Below are positions 55,733 to 64,000 of a DNA stretch of 64,000 nucleotides, one piece after another. Made by a program: the position numbers and the translations under genes. Each line of letters starts with the position of its first letter. Within the stretch, counting starts at the first letter, position 1. The stretch spans positions 1 to 64,000 of the forward strand of contig FMTG01000009.1 in assembly GCA_900099715.1 (NCBI GenBank). The letters are read 5' to 3'. The notes under the pieces were generated by a model. It did not search any database and was not told where the DNA came from. It saw nothing but the letters and a program-made list of their open reading frames with translations. The stretch comes from Ruminococcaceae bacterium YRB3002 (lineage in GTDB: Bacteria; Bacillota; Clostridia; Saccharofermentanales; Saccharofermentanaceae).

Positions 55733-56494
55733 TCAAATCTCCATGAATTCATCTATTGCCTGCAGAACCGGGACAGCATATTTCTCGCCGCCGAACAGCC
55801 ACTGCTCGTGCTGCATATCAAATTCCCTTATATCGGGATTCTTGAAATACTTCAGGTATCTCTTCTTGTACTTCTCACCCATCTTTTTTGCATATATAAA
55901 GTGAGCCGTCGTACCCTCAACACTGATGCCCCCTTCAAGATGTGTCAGAAGATCCGTATAGTATTCATTTTTGATCGATTCCACGGAAAACTTTGAGAAA
56001 CATTTTACAAACTCGTCTGCCGCCTCATCATCCATCTCGAAGATCTTCTTCATTTTCCCCTTTGTCTTTGCCTGCTTCTTCTCGCCTTTAGTGAAGCTGG
56101 TCAGAAGTGGCGTCACGAGGGCCGCCTGGATCTTCGCGCTGATAACACCGCTCTGATCAAGATCGCTGCTTCCGAAGATACCGTGATCAATATGAACGTT
56201 CCTTCTCTGGATAAGCTGTCCTACAAAGCTTCCCCCGAGTGAAGAACCGAGTGCGCCGTCGATCCTACCTCCGAATCTCTCCTTTATGTATTGCTCTATC
56301 TTCTCCGTCTCGGTGATCATGTCAGGAAAAACAGAACCGGTGCCGTCAAAGCCGTCATAGTTCACGCATATCAGGTGATACCTGGTCCCAAGGGCATTTA
56401 TAACAGTGTTAAAATTGGTCTGCCAGTCACAGCAGGTGCCCGGAAGGAGCATAAGTATCTTGCCTTCCATGTTGCCTCTCTCTTCGAAAGTCAT
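55733..56494 (-). CDS. Alpha/beta hydrolase-like protein
   Basis: About 253 residues. A hydrolase-type start (MLLPGTCCDWQTNF) and a nucleophile elbow (ALGSSLGGSF) are clear. A lysine-rich lid (KGEKKQAKTKGKMKK) follows, and the C-terminal His is in MQHEQWLFGG. ATG 56494 has GGGGAAG upstream; an internal ATG at 56470 is possible. It leads the ABC-HMA transcript and has a DtxR-like palindrome 37 bp upstream, so a role in siderophore or metal-chelate handling is possible but not shown. Confidence 0.75.
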   Translation of the reverse strand: MTFEERGNMEGKILMLLPGTCCDWQTNFNTVINALGTRYHLICVNYDGFDGTGSVFPDMITETEKIEQYIKERFGGRIDGALGSSLGGSFVGQLIQRRNVHIDHGIFGSSDLDQSGVISAKIQAALVTPLLTSFTKGEKKQAKTKGKMKKIFEMDDEAADEFVKCFSKFSVESIKNEYYTDLLTHLEGGISVEGTTAHFIYAKKMGEKYKKRYLKYFKNPDIREFDMQHEQWLFGGEKYAVPVLQAIDEFMEI

Positions 56495-56530
56495 CCCGCA
56501 CACTTCCCCTCTTATTTTTACTGTTATTAT

Positions 56531-56546
56531 GTTAGCCTCTGCTAAC
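56531..56546. promoter_or_regulatory. DtxR-like operator before the hydrolase-ABC-HMA operon
   Basis: GTTAGC-N4-GCTAAC, the same palindrome as at 51140 and 51170. It lies in the divergent region between the hydrolase and ZIP genes. Confidence 0.78.
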
Positions 56547-56610
56547 CAAAAGGTAAATTTGCATTTTTTACAATGATTTGCGGCCTTCGGGATGCATATT
56601 TAGGCATTTA

Positions 56611-56626
56611 GTTAGCGTAGACTAAC
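56611..56626. promoter_or_regulatory. DtxR-like operator before the ZIP transporter gene
   Basis: AGTTAG and CTAACT arms around a 6-bp centre, related to the other three palindromes. It ends 10 bp before the -10 of the ZIP gene and so covers the -35 region. Confidence 0.7.
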
Positions 56627-56636
56627 TAAATCGTGT

Positions 56637-56642
56637 TATAAT
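56637..56642 (+). promoter_or_regulatory. -10 element of the ZIP gene, possible leaderless start
   Basis: TATAAT ends 6 bp before the ATG of the ZIP gene, so the transcript would start at or near the start codon. No ribosome binding site precedes the ATG. Confidence 0.55.
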
Positions 56643-56648
56643 TATCTC

Positions 56649-57431
56649 ATGGACTACGCATCTATAATTCAAGGAATAATGATACCTTTTATCGGGACCT
56701 CGCTCGGCGCCGCCTGTGTTTTCTTTCTGAAGGATTCCATCGGCGGCAGGATACAGCGCGCTCTGACTGGCTTCGCATCAGGAGTCATGATATCCGCTTC
56801 GTTCTTCAGCCTGCTGCTTCCTGCGATCGAACAGAGCAGTTCACTTGGCAGGCTCGGATTTCTCCCGGCTTCAGTCGGCTTTGCCATCGGCATGCTGTTC
56901 CTGTTACTTCTCGATAAACTCATTCCACACATTCATATGGATAAGAGCGAAGAAGGTCCCAGGAGCGGTCTGAAGAGAACAACCAAACTGATACTTGCCG
57001 TGACACTCCATAATATACCGGAGGGCATGGCAGTCGGCGTAATATATGCAGGATGGCTCTACGGCAACAGCGGTATTTCGCTTGCAGGTGCACTTGCCCT
57101 GTCTATCGGTATTGCCATACAGAATTTTCCCGAAGGTGCGATAGTATCCATGCCCCTGCGTGCAGAGGGAATGTCCAAGGGAAAGACTTTCCTGTACGGG
57201 GTTCTGTCAGGGATCGTGGAACCTGCAGGTGCACTTGCGGTTATCCTTGCCGCCGGCATACTTGTACCCGTAATGCCATATCTTCTCAGCTTCGCCGCAG
57301 GCGCCATGATCTATGTGGTCGTCGAAGAACTCATACCAGAGATGAGCGAAGGCGAGCATTCCAACATAGGCACGGTGTGCTTCGCGCTGGGATTCGTCCT
57401 CATGATGGCTCTTGATATCGGGTTGGGATAA
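56649..57431 (+). CDS. ZIP-family divalent metal transporter
   Basis: 260 residues with about eight transmembrane helices. HNIPEGMAVG and NFPEGAIVS are the metal-site helices IV and V. It resembles ZupT/GufA-type ZIP proteins, which move Zn2+, Fe2+ or Mn2+. The DtxR-like palindrome upstream suggests iron or manganese. It converges on the HPt gene with 2 bp between stops. Confidence 0.93.
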   Translation: MDYASIIQGIMIPFIGTSLGAACVFFLKDSIGGRIQRALTGFASGVMISASFFSLLLPAIEQSSSLGRLGFLPASVGFAIGMLFLLLLDKLIPHIHMDKSEEGPRSGLKRTTKLILAVTLHNIPEGMAVGVIYAGWLYGNSGISLAGALALSIGIAIQNFPEGAIVSMPLRAEGMSKGKTFLYGVLSGIVEPAGALAVILAAGILVPVMPYLLSFAAGAMIYVVVEELIPEMSEGEHSNIGTVCFALGFVLMMALDIGLG

Positions 57432-57433
57432 GC

Positions 57434-57778
57434 TTATCCTTCAAAGATCTTCTCCAGGGCCTCTTTCTGCCTGAATATCTCCTCCAGATAGGGACTGTAG
57501 TCAACATTCTCCCTGTGACGGAGCAATTCGGTTATCTCGATCATGGGCTGAAGTATCGGTGTAAGTTCCAGATTCCCGAGAACGCCTTTGAGGCTGTGCG
57601 CCGCATCGAAAGCCTTATCCAGATCTCCTTCAGCGATTGCCGAAGAAAGTACTTCAAAATTCTTGTCTTCAAATATCCTCGGGACAAGAGCCAGGTAAAA
57701 TGTCTCGTTCCCCATCAGTCTGGAGAGAGCCGCTTCAGTATTCGCGCCATATGCTTTCAGTTCTTCTATAGTAGCCAT
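57434..57778 (-). CDS. Stand-alone HPt phosphotransfer protein
   Basis: 114 residues forming a four-helix HPt domain. The phospho-histidine is in AAHSLKGVLGN. It carries phosphate between the hybrid kinase two genes upstream and a response regulator. The ATG at 57778 has AAGGAG 8 bp upstream and is preferred over the GTG at 57787. Confidence 0.92.
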   Translation of the reverse strand: MATIEELKAYGANTEAALSRLMGNETFYLALVPRIFEDKNFEVLSSAIAEGDLDKAFDAAHSLKGVLGNLELTPILQPMIEITELLRHRENVDYSPYLEEIFRQKEALEKIFEG

Positions 57779-57790
57779 GTCATTCACTCC

Positions 57791-59464
57791 TTATCTGAGA
57801 AATCCCTCAAATTCATCACCGGGCAGCGGCTTAGAGAAATAATATCCCTGGATCAGCTCGCAGCCGGATTCTTTCAGTTTCAAGTACTGTTCCTCTGTCT
57901 CAACACCCTCAGCGATAGCCGGCACCTCAAGGCAGTCGGCGATATCGATGACTATATCAAGCATCTTCATATTCTGATTCTTGAATGCACTGCGGATGAA
58001 GAGCATGTCCAGCTTCAGCGCATCGATCGGAAGTTCCCCGATCATATTGAGCGATGAATAGCCGGAACCGAAATCATCCATCTCAATGAAGAATCCCTTG
58101 CTCCGCAGGTTGTTGACACGGTCGATGATCATGCTCGAGTCGCTTACATAAGCAGATTCGGTTATCTCAAGGTGCAGATCCGATATCTCTATCCCGTTCT
58201 CTTCGACGATATTGATAAGCCTGTTGGCAAGATTAGGATCATACATCTCCGCCCTCGAGATATTTACCGAGACCGGTATCTTCTTATCAAATCTGCCTCT
58301 CCAGTCTTTTATTGCAGCCGCCGTTTTGTGCCATACATAGTCATCCAGTTCATATATCAGGCCATTGCTCTCGAACAGAGGGATAAAAAGACCGGGGGAT
58401 ATCATCTCAAGTTCGGGATGACACCATCTTACAAGCGCTTCCGCTCCGGCTATCACAGGCTCATTACCTGTAATATCGAACTTGGGCTGGAAATACACAA
58501 CAAACTGTTCCTCGCTTATTGCAGTCTTAAAGTCGGCACATAACTGTTCCTCGAACAGTATCTTCTTCAGTATCTCGTCATCAAATACAGAGACCTCGTT
58601 GACGTAATTATCCTGAAGCTTGTTGTATGCCATTCGTGCTCTTACGAATCTGTTCCGGAGTTCCAGATTCTTATCCACCTGTTTGTAGATGCCCATCTTG
58701 AGCTTTACTCCGCTTATAACGCAGTCGATCGAATGACTGATCTCCTGAAGCTTCTCGTCATGATCTGCCGTATGATGACAGTAGATAAAGAACAGATCCA
58801 TCTCCTTATGGCAGAGTATAGCGATCTCATTCAGATACTGTTTGCGCAGTTCATTTGCCAGCATGGACAGAAGCTGGATACATTTCTCCTTGCCGTAGCG
58901 TTCGAGCAATACATTATAGTTGCTGATACCCAGTATTACCGCATCCATATCAGTATCGGGATGATATTTATCATAGGCCTCGGCATATTCATAAAAATAC
59001 TCACCGGTATAGAGACCTGTAATAACATCATTCTGCGTATCGCTTATTATCTGCCTGTCCTCAGACAGTTCTATGGCTCTATGGATCCTGGCCTTGACGA
59101 CACTCTGCCTGGGGTAGGGCTTCGGTATAAAATCAGATGCTCCCGTATTGAGACTGACTACCTCTGATTCCTGATCCGTTGTCAGCACGATAACGGGAAT
59201 GCCTGAATACTCATTCCGGTTCTTTATTACCGACAGCAGTTCCAGTCCGCCCATCTTAGGCATTATCAGATCCAGCAGGATCAGCGACAGAGTCTTGCTG
59301 TGGCTCTGAATGATATCATATGCCTCTTCCCCGTTCTCTGCCGTGATGATATCGTATTCGTCCTGCAGCATCTCGGACAGGATCGCCCTGTTTATGAACT
59401 CATCGTCTGCTACCAGGATCGTCCGTTTACCGTTTTTGAATAATGAAGCAACTGTGTTTGTCAT
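57791..59464 (-). CDS. Response regulator with degenerate GGDEF and EAL domains
   Basis: 557 residues. The receiver has ILVADDEF and phospho-acceptor LILLDLIMPKMGG. The middle domain follows the GGDEF fold but lacks the GGDEF motif, so it should not make c-di-GMP. The EAL domain has EALVRW, DDFGSGYSSL and EGVETEEQ, so c-di-GMP hydrolysis is likely. It lies between the kinase and HPt genes. Confidence 0.93.
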   Translation of the reverse strand: MTNTVASLFKNGKRTILVADDEFINRAILSEMLQDEYDIITAENGEEAYDIIQSHSKTLSLILLDLIMPKMGGLELLSVIKNRNEYSGIPVIVLTTDQESEVVSLNTGASDFIPKPYPRQSVVKARIHRAIELSEDRQIISDTQNDVITGLYTGEYFYEYAEAYDKYHPDTDMDAVILGISNYNVLLERYGKEKCIQLLSMLANELRKQYLNEIAILCHKEMDLFFIYCHHTADHDEKLQEISHSIDCVISGVKLKMGIYKQVDKNLELRNRFVRARMAYNKLQDNYVNEVSVFDDEILKKILFEEQLCADFKTAISEEQFVVYFQPKFDITGNEPVIAGAEALVRWCHPELEMISPGLFIPLFESNGLIYELDDYVWHKTAAAIKDWRGRFDKKIPVSVNISRAEMYDPNLANRLINIVEENGIEISDLHLEITESAYVSDSSMIIDRVNNLRSKGFFIEMDDFGSGYSSLNMIGELPIDALKLDMLFIRSAFKNQNMKMLDIVIDIADCLEVPAIAEGVETEEQYLKLKESGCELIQGYYFSKPLPGDEFEGFLR

Positions 59465-59478
59465 AGATCAACCGCCTT

Positions 59479-62400
59479 TCACAAATATGATTCCAACGTC
59501 TCGAACAGCAATTCCGGCTTTATCGGCTTCGTAAGATGTGCATTAAGACCTGACTGCAGGCTTCTCTGCACATCCTCATCGAAAGCATTCGCAGTCAACG
59601 CGATTATCGGTATACTCTTTGCATCTTCACGGTCAAGACCGCGGATTATCTTTGTTGCAGTGAGACCGTCCATCTCGGGCATTCTCATATCCATCAGTAT
59701 CGCATAATAGTAACCGGGTTCACTCTCAGTGAAAGTCTCCACAGCAATCCTGCCGTTGGAAGCAAGATCCGTCTCGATGCCTCTTGTCTGAAGGATCATC
59801 TTTATAATGTCCGCATTTACTTCCACGTCTTCTGCAAGAAGGATACGTTTACCGGACAGATCCTTTTCTGTTTTGTCTTCTGCGCCGGCATCAGGATTCT
59901 TGCGCCTGAAAGCGCTCTCAAACTCATCAATGATATTAGCTGCAAAAAGAGGCTTGGCGAGGAAGCTGTCAACCCCCGCATTCACCGCTTCATCAAGGAT
60001 GTCATCCCACTTATATGCCGTCAGGATTATGATCGCTGATTCCTTACCGACAAGAGAACGGATCCTTCTTGTAGTCTCAACACCATCGATCCCGGGCATC
60101 TTCCAGTCGATCAGGATAAGATTGTAGGGCTCTCTTCTGCCATGTCTCAACGTGACTTTCTCGAGACCTTCTTCACCTGACAATGCCGTATCGGCTGTTA
60201 TGCCTATCTTCTCCAGAACAAGGCGTCCATGCTCACATGCAACAGGATCGTCATCGATGATCAGAACTGACATATTGTCAGGAACCGCTTTCGCGCCGTG
60301 ATCAGACATTTCCTTCTTATCCGAGTCTTTGAGTGTCACGCTTACGCGGAAAGTCGTTCCCTCACCTTTGACACTCTCTACATTGATACTTCCGTTCATC
60401 ATCTCCACGATATTCTTGGTAATGGCAAGTCCAAGGCCGGACGATCCGTATTTATTGGTGAACGTATCATCCTCCTGTGCAAATGTATCGTAGATATAAG
60501 GGAGGAATTCCTCGCTTATTCCAATACCTGTATCGCTTATCGTGAACTGAAGAGTAGACCTTCCGTTGAACTGTGCAGTCCTCTCGATTATCAGATCCAC
60601 ATTGCCTCCCGAAGGAGTAAACTTAACGGCATTGCTCAGGATATTGATCAGGACCTGCCGTAGCTTCATATTGTCGCCTATATAGTAATCATCAATGTCG
60701 CCCTTTATGTGGCAACCGTACTCCAGACCTTTATCCACGCACTGACCGCTAACCATTGTGTTAATGGATTCCAGAAGCTTGGACAGCGAGAATTCATCAT
60801 TTTTGAGGACCATTCTTCCCGACTCGATCCTGGACATGTCAAGGATGTCGTTGATCAGGGCGAGAAGATGCTCGGCAGACGTACCGATCTTCACCAGATA
60901 TTCCCTTGTCTTCTCCGGGGTGTCAGGATCATTCAGGGCAATACTATCAAGTCCTATGATCGCATTCATTGGTGTTCTTATCTCATGGCTCATATTGGAC
61001 AGGAAAGCAGTCTTAGCCTTGTTGGCCTGTTCGGCAGAAGCAAGGGCATCTTTCAGAGCCACCTGCTGGGCCATGTTCTGTCTCATCTCAGCATCTATGA
61101 CTGTAAAGCCGAGACCGATTGCCTTTACCGTGTCTCCGCCCCTCTCAGAGATATGTCTTACACCGGCAACACGGATCATCTCATAGTATTCCCTGCCTGC
61201 ACGTCTTGCAAGATATCTGTAGGCAAGTATAGGTTCAGTAGCCAGACCTTCCCGGATATTATCAGGATCAATAAACTTCAGGAACCCTTCGCGGTATTCT
61301 TCGGCAACGGAATTCTCCGCATACCATCTGAACCGCTCGCTGTAGGAGAAAGGTACGCCCTCCTTCGTCTGATCCCTGTCGTCAGCATCACCTCTGTAGC
61401 AGATGCCTTCATCTTTGTCGAGATCGACATAATAGACGCTTCTGTAATCAGCAGACATTGCGGTGATCATGTTATCCTGCTGAGTCCTCTTCTTCTCTTC
61501 TTCGAGAAGTTTATCCTGCAGGGCGATGCGGTGCTCCATCTCCTCCTGTTTTACACGGTTCTTGGCCTCCGATGTCTCTTTCGCGATAGTAAGGCTGGCA
61601 TTCTTTCTGATCTGTATGATGATGAATACAAACATCGCGACCAGTACGGCTGCAGCAAGAACAGACTGGACAACGCTTCTTAAAATTATTCCACTTGAGA
61701 TCGAGCTTATCTGGTCGGTAATCACCTGCTCCCTGATCAGGTATGTAAGCATCCAGTCGGTTCCTTCGACAGGGACATAAGCAAGTGTTTCCTGTATTCC
61801 ATTATAGTTGAACGATACTGCGCCGCGGTTCTTCTGTTTGAAATCATCGAGTACTTTCTGATATGAGTCTCCCTCGTCAAAAACAGCATTCCCTAATGCT
61901 TCAAGCAGATTGTCCTCAACTGCAAGTCCTCCGAGGACCGTATTGCTCAATGCAATTCCGCTGTCACTGTAGATATTGCAGAATGTGGCATCTTCATCTC
62001 TCGATGACATTGATACGCCCTGAAGCATTACATCCATGTCGATCTCCATGAAGCAGACGCATAAGGGATTACCTTTTAAATAGAAATCTTCAACAGGGAT
62101 TGCGATGATGACTTTCTTGTCAGGGCTTTCAAGGTTAAGTATGGAGATCTCCGGACCTGAGATAGTCTTGTAATCGAAAGAATATTCGGAGATATTATCC
62201 TGTTTTCCCAGTGACGTGTAGATTATTCCGTCATTATCAACAAAGGCAAACTTCTCGAGGCGGTAGAGCTTCTTCATCCGTGCCTGGTAAGCCCTGAGAT
62301 GTTCTTCATCAGAGAGATCGTCAGCCGTCATGAGTCCTACTGCGACCTGAAGATCCTCGATCTCCCTCTGGAGATTGGATGCAACAACCTGTTCACGTCT

Positions 62401-62586
62401 TCCCGCCAGCTCGTCAAGATACAGACTGCTGACTGACTGTACCGCCTTCTCCGTATCACTGTGAGCAGAGCCGCCCACATGTATCGTTCCAATGACAAAT
62501 ATCGATATTACGATAAGAGCACCGATTATTACGACAACGACCGTCGAAGTATTCTTGCTGCTCTTAACAGGTGATTTGTCTTCCAT
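59479..62586 (-). CDS. Hybrid histidine kinase with extracellular sensor and two receivers
   Basis: 1035 residues. Two transmembrane helices (about 12-32 and 305-325) bracket an extracellular sensor of dCache type. A PAS-like segment follows, then HisKA (FLSNMSHEIRTPMNAIIG), HATPase (SSGLGLAITK), a first receiver (LILIDWKMPGIDG) and a second receiver (AILMDMRMPEMDG). It starts a three-gene relay operon with the RR-EAL and HPt genes. Confidence 0.93.
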   Translation of the reverse strand: MEDKSPVKSSKNTSTVVVVIIGALIVISIFVIGTIHVGGSAHSDTEKAVQSVSSLYLDELAGRREQVVASNLQREIEDLQVAVGLMTADDLSDEEHLRAYQARMKKLYRLEKFAFVDNDGIIYTSLGKQDNISEYSFDYKTISGPEISILNLESPDKKVIIAIPVEDFYLKGNPLCVCFMEIDMDVMLQGVSMSSRDEDATFCNIYSDSGIALSNTVLGGLAVEDNLLEALGNAVFDEGDSYQKVLDDFKQKNRGAVSFNYNGIQETLAYVPVEGTDWMLTYLIREQVITDQISSISSGIILRSVVQSVLAAAVLVAMFVFIIIQIRKNASLTIAKETSEAKNRVKQEEMEHRIALQDKLLEEEKKRTQQDNMITAMSADYRSVYYVDLDKDEGICYRGDADDRDQTKEGVPFSYSERFRWYAENSVAEEYREGFLKFIDPDNIREGLATEPILAYRYLARRAGREYYEMIRVAGVRHISERGGDTVKAIGLGFTVIDAEMRQNMAQQVALKDALASAEQANKAKTAFLSNMSHEIRTPMNAIIGLDSIALNDPDTPEKTREYLVKIGTSAEHLLALINDILDMSRIESGRMVLKNDEFSLSKLLESINTMVSGQCVDKGLEYGCHIKGDIDDYYIGDNMKLRQVLINILSNAVKFTPSGGNVDLIIERTAQFNGRSTLQFTISDTGIGISEEFLPYIYDTFAQEDDTFTNKYGSSGLGLAITKNIVEMMNGSINVESVKGEGTTFRVSVTLKDSDKKEMSDHGAKAVPDNMSVLIIDDDPVACEHGRLVLEKIGITADTALSGEEGLEKVTLRHGRREPYNLILIDWKMPGIDGVETTRRIRSLVGKESAIIILTAYKWDDILDEAVNAGVDSFLAKPLFAANIIDEFESAFRRKNPDAGAEDKTEKDLSGKRILLAEDVEVNADIIKMILQTRGIETDLASNGRIAVETFTESEPGYYYAILMDMRMPEMDGLTATKIIRGLDREDAKSIPIIALTANAFDEDVQRSLQSGLNAHLTKPIKPELLFETLESYL

Positions 62587-62668
62587 GGCGATGTGAGATC
62601 CTCCTCAAAGTACCCTGTAACAGGCTGATGTCACACAGCTATTATACCATCATTACAGCCAATATTCC

Positions 62669-62955
62669 CTATCCCCGGATATAAGCCTTCATCCGGGGAA
62701 TGACTACACCCTTATATTTCTTCGCGAAAAGCTTTCGCGCCTTATCGGGAGGAAGCTCCTTACAGAGTCCCAGTATGACGGAATACCTGAAGGGAATGCA
62801 TCTGTGCGGATAGCCCCGTTGAAGATTCCGGAACTCAGAAGGTTCCCCGACAGCAGTATTCCGGCCAGCGTCAGGAGAGCAATACCGTAAACAAGGAACG
62901 GTTCCACGCCGAACAAAAGCAGTTTCTGGCCTTCTTTTGTATAATTCTTCAGCAT
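62669..62955 (-). pseudogene. Frameshifted small membrane protein gene
   Basis: Reading from ATG 62955 gives MLKNYTKEGQKLLLFG, a transmembrane helix and then low-quality sequence. From about 62800 a different frame gives a better-looking end (FRYSVILGLCKELPPDKARK to a stop at 62669). The two halves probably belonged to one gene, broken by an indel near 62795-62810. The N-terminal half resembles the beginning of isoprenylcysteine methyltransferase-like membrane proteins. The start overlaps the stop of the ATC hydrolase gene. Confidence 0.5.
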
Positions 62956-63581
62956 TTCTTCTTATACCCGCAATCGCAGTACGGACCGCCTGATGCAAGA
63001 GTGTATTTGCGTATAAAGACAGATGCCCCGCCTAATTCACTCATTGTATAATCAAGATGACACATAGCAGGAACAAGATCGAAGAACCCGTATTCCTTCA
63101 TGAGCGTGCATATGCCGCATTTATAGAATCTTGCCTCATAACCGCTGCCATCCTCATATGGTATATAATCCATATTCCACGAGTATGGGTTACGGTCAGC
63201 GGCCCTGAGGTTTGCTGTATTGATCATGGAAGCAATATCTTTATCAGAGAATTTTGCTTTACCGCTCTTCCTGCACATCGCTTTTGTAATGCCGGTCTTC
63301 ATAGCATTCTCATAGAACACTGTCACCTCATCCACGCCGGGTCTCCGTGGCATGTTACAGAGAAATGCTATAAGCAGCGCACAATTGACCTCGTTGGTCA
63401 CAAACCTGTCGCCCTTCTCAAACTCGGGAAGCTTGCCGATTATCTCTTTATACTTACTCTTCGCATTCTTTCTGATCTGCTTTGCTTCCTCCTGAGTAAA
63501 CATCAGATCGGAGATCAGATGTTTCTCAAAAGAGCCTTTAAACATCATCCACATTGCTGAAGGCAAGCCGGAATACTTCAT
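62949..63581 (-). CDS. L-2-amino-thiazoline-4-carboxylic acid hydrolase-like protein
   Basis: 210 residues. The C-terminal signature with GGPYCDCGYKKK and the mid-protein NPYSWNMDYI and FYKCGICTLMKEYG match the ATC hydrolase-like family, which is widespread in Clostridia. The few characterised members convert ATC to S- or N-carbamoyl cysteine; the role here is unknown. It begins 3 bp after the FeoC-like gene, in the second feo operon. Confidence 0.82.
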   Translation of the reverse strand: MKYSGLPSAMWMMFKGSFEKHLISDLMFTQEEAKQIRKNAKSKYKEIIGKLPEFEKGDRFVTNEVNCALLIAFLCNMPRRPGVDEVTVFYENAMKTGITKAMCRKSGKAKFSDKDIASMINTANLRAADRNPYSWNMDYIPYEDGSGYEARFYKCGICTLMKEYGFFDLVPAMCHLDYTMSELGGASVFIRKYTLASGGPYCDCGYKKKC

Positions 63582-63584
63582 AAA

Positions 63585-63857
63585 TTATACGATCTCCCAC
63601 ATCACGCCCATGTTCTTGAATCCGCCTTCAGGGGTGCATCCGGGGCAGGTCTTCCTGTCTTCCCCGGATGAACTTCCTGAACAGCCTGAACAGTCTCCGC
63701 ACATACTGAACTCTATGCGTCTGATGATACCGTTCTGTTCGAGAAATTCAATATCCCTCTGTACCTGTTCCACCGACATCCCCAGCTCCGCGGCGATCAT
63801 TCCGACAGAGCGTGACTTTCCATCCTTAAGAAGCCTTATAAGATCCTGCATAGGCAT
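63585..63857 (-). CDS. FeoC-like winged-helix protein with cysteine cluster
   Basis: 90 residues. A winged helix (LIRLLKDGKSRSVGMIAAEL, RDIEFLEQNGIIRRI) is followed by CGDCSGCSG and TCPGC, an Fe-S-type cluster as in FeoC. ATG 63857 overlaps the stop of the upstream FeoB as TAATG, which decides the start. It probably regulates or stabilises the adjacent FeoB. Confidence 0.85.
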   Translation of the reverse strand: MPMQDLIRLLKDGKSRSVGMIAAELGMSVEQVQRDIEFLEQNGIIRRIEFSMCGDCSGCSGSSSGEDRKTCPGCTPEGGFKNMGVMWEIV

Positions 63858-64000
63858 TACCAGATAAGAAGACCGATATGATAAGCGATCCCGGAGAGCA
63901 CCAGAGCTGTGAATGTATAATACAGTCCGATGATCGAAGTCCACTTAACAGAATGTGTCTCCTGATATGTTGCAGCAAGAGCAACGATACACGGCATATT
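63857..64000 (-). CDS. feoB: C-terminal end of a second FeoB (partial)
   Basis: The last 47 residues run to the window edge. MPCIVALAATYQETHSVKW matches the last FeoB cytoplasmic loop, followed by a final membrane helix ending in LLIW. The rest of the gene lies beyond position 64000. It is a second ferrous iron transporter, distinct from the one at 48213. Confidence 0.85.
   Translation of the reverse strand, partial: NMPCIVALAATYQETHSVKWTSIIGLYYTFTALVLSGIAYHIGLLIW

Noticed and set aside
62669-62998. A 109-residue protein in the alternative frame
   Set aside because: Its first half is antisense-like, low-quality sequence overlapping the ATC hydrolase. Only the last third looks real, which fits a frameshifted gene better.

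Overview
The window reads as chromosome of an anaerobic Clostridia-class member of the Bacillota, probably from a gut or rumen habitat. The basis is two T-box leaders, Gram-positive lipoprotein signals, AAGGAGG-type ribosome binding sites, FeoA/FeoB iron uptake under a DtxR-type repressor, a DUF2975/XRE pair, and an F-type ATPase whose c subunit carries a Na+-type site. No species can be named from the sequence alone, and I saw no rRNA or tRNA gene.

Layout. 1-1455 is an ISL3-family insertion sequence. 1568-13519 is a leftward block made of a REC-GGDEF protein, two hybrid histidine kinases (one with a C-terminal DegV domain), a surface-anchored barnase-type RNase, a barstar-sugar-sensor-GGDEF fusion, and two tandem lipoprotein serpins. 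13520-14013 holds four tandem 65-bp terminator-like repeats. 14014-19725 holds a flotillin, two paralogous lipoproteins, membrane proteins and a DUF2975/XRE pair. 19902-22906 carries a MutS-like ATPase and a CofE-like ligase on the plus strand. 23050-25760 is an XRE-cupin-acyl-CoA ligase fusion behind a T-box. 25764-33245 is an alpha/beta hydrolase plus the complete atpIBEFHAGDC operon. 33368-35101 is a TrpB-like synthase behind a tryptophan T-box.

35108-36300 and 40490-40980 are unusual non-coding islands of regularly spaced inverted repeats. Between them lie a double-glycine zinc-ribbon peptide, a MORN-metallo-beta-lactamase fusion, a membrane-anchored hydrolase, SfsA and an ACT protein. 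40982-47890 holds a hypothetical membrane protein, a GNAT, an ABC exporter pair and an S41 protease. 48037-57431 is a metal region with FeoA-FeoA-FeoB-Cys-rich protein, a DtxR regulator, an HMA protein, an ABC system, a hydrolase and a ZIP transporter, with four matching DtxR-like palindromes. 57434-62586 is a kinase/RR-EAL/HPt relay. 62669-64000 is the end of a second feo cluster.

How the parts fit together. Two phosphorelay operons control c-di-GMP in opposite directions: the left one has two GGDEF proteins, the right one an EAL protein. The left operon also encodes an RNase with all four barnase catalytic residues, directly followed by a diguanylate cyclase whose N-terminal domain is the cognate inhibitor fold (barstar). 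This arrangement, a toxin inhibitor built into a second-messenger enzyme, is the most striking candidate for an undescribed system. The conserved inverted-repeat arrays are the strongest non-coding candidate.
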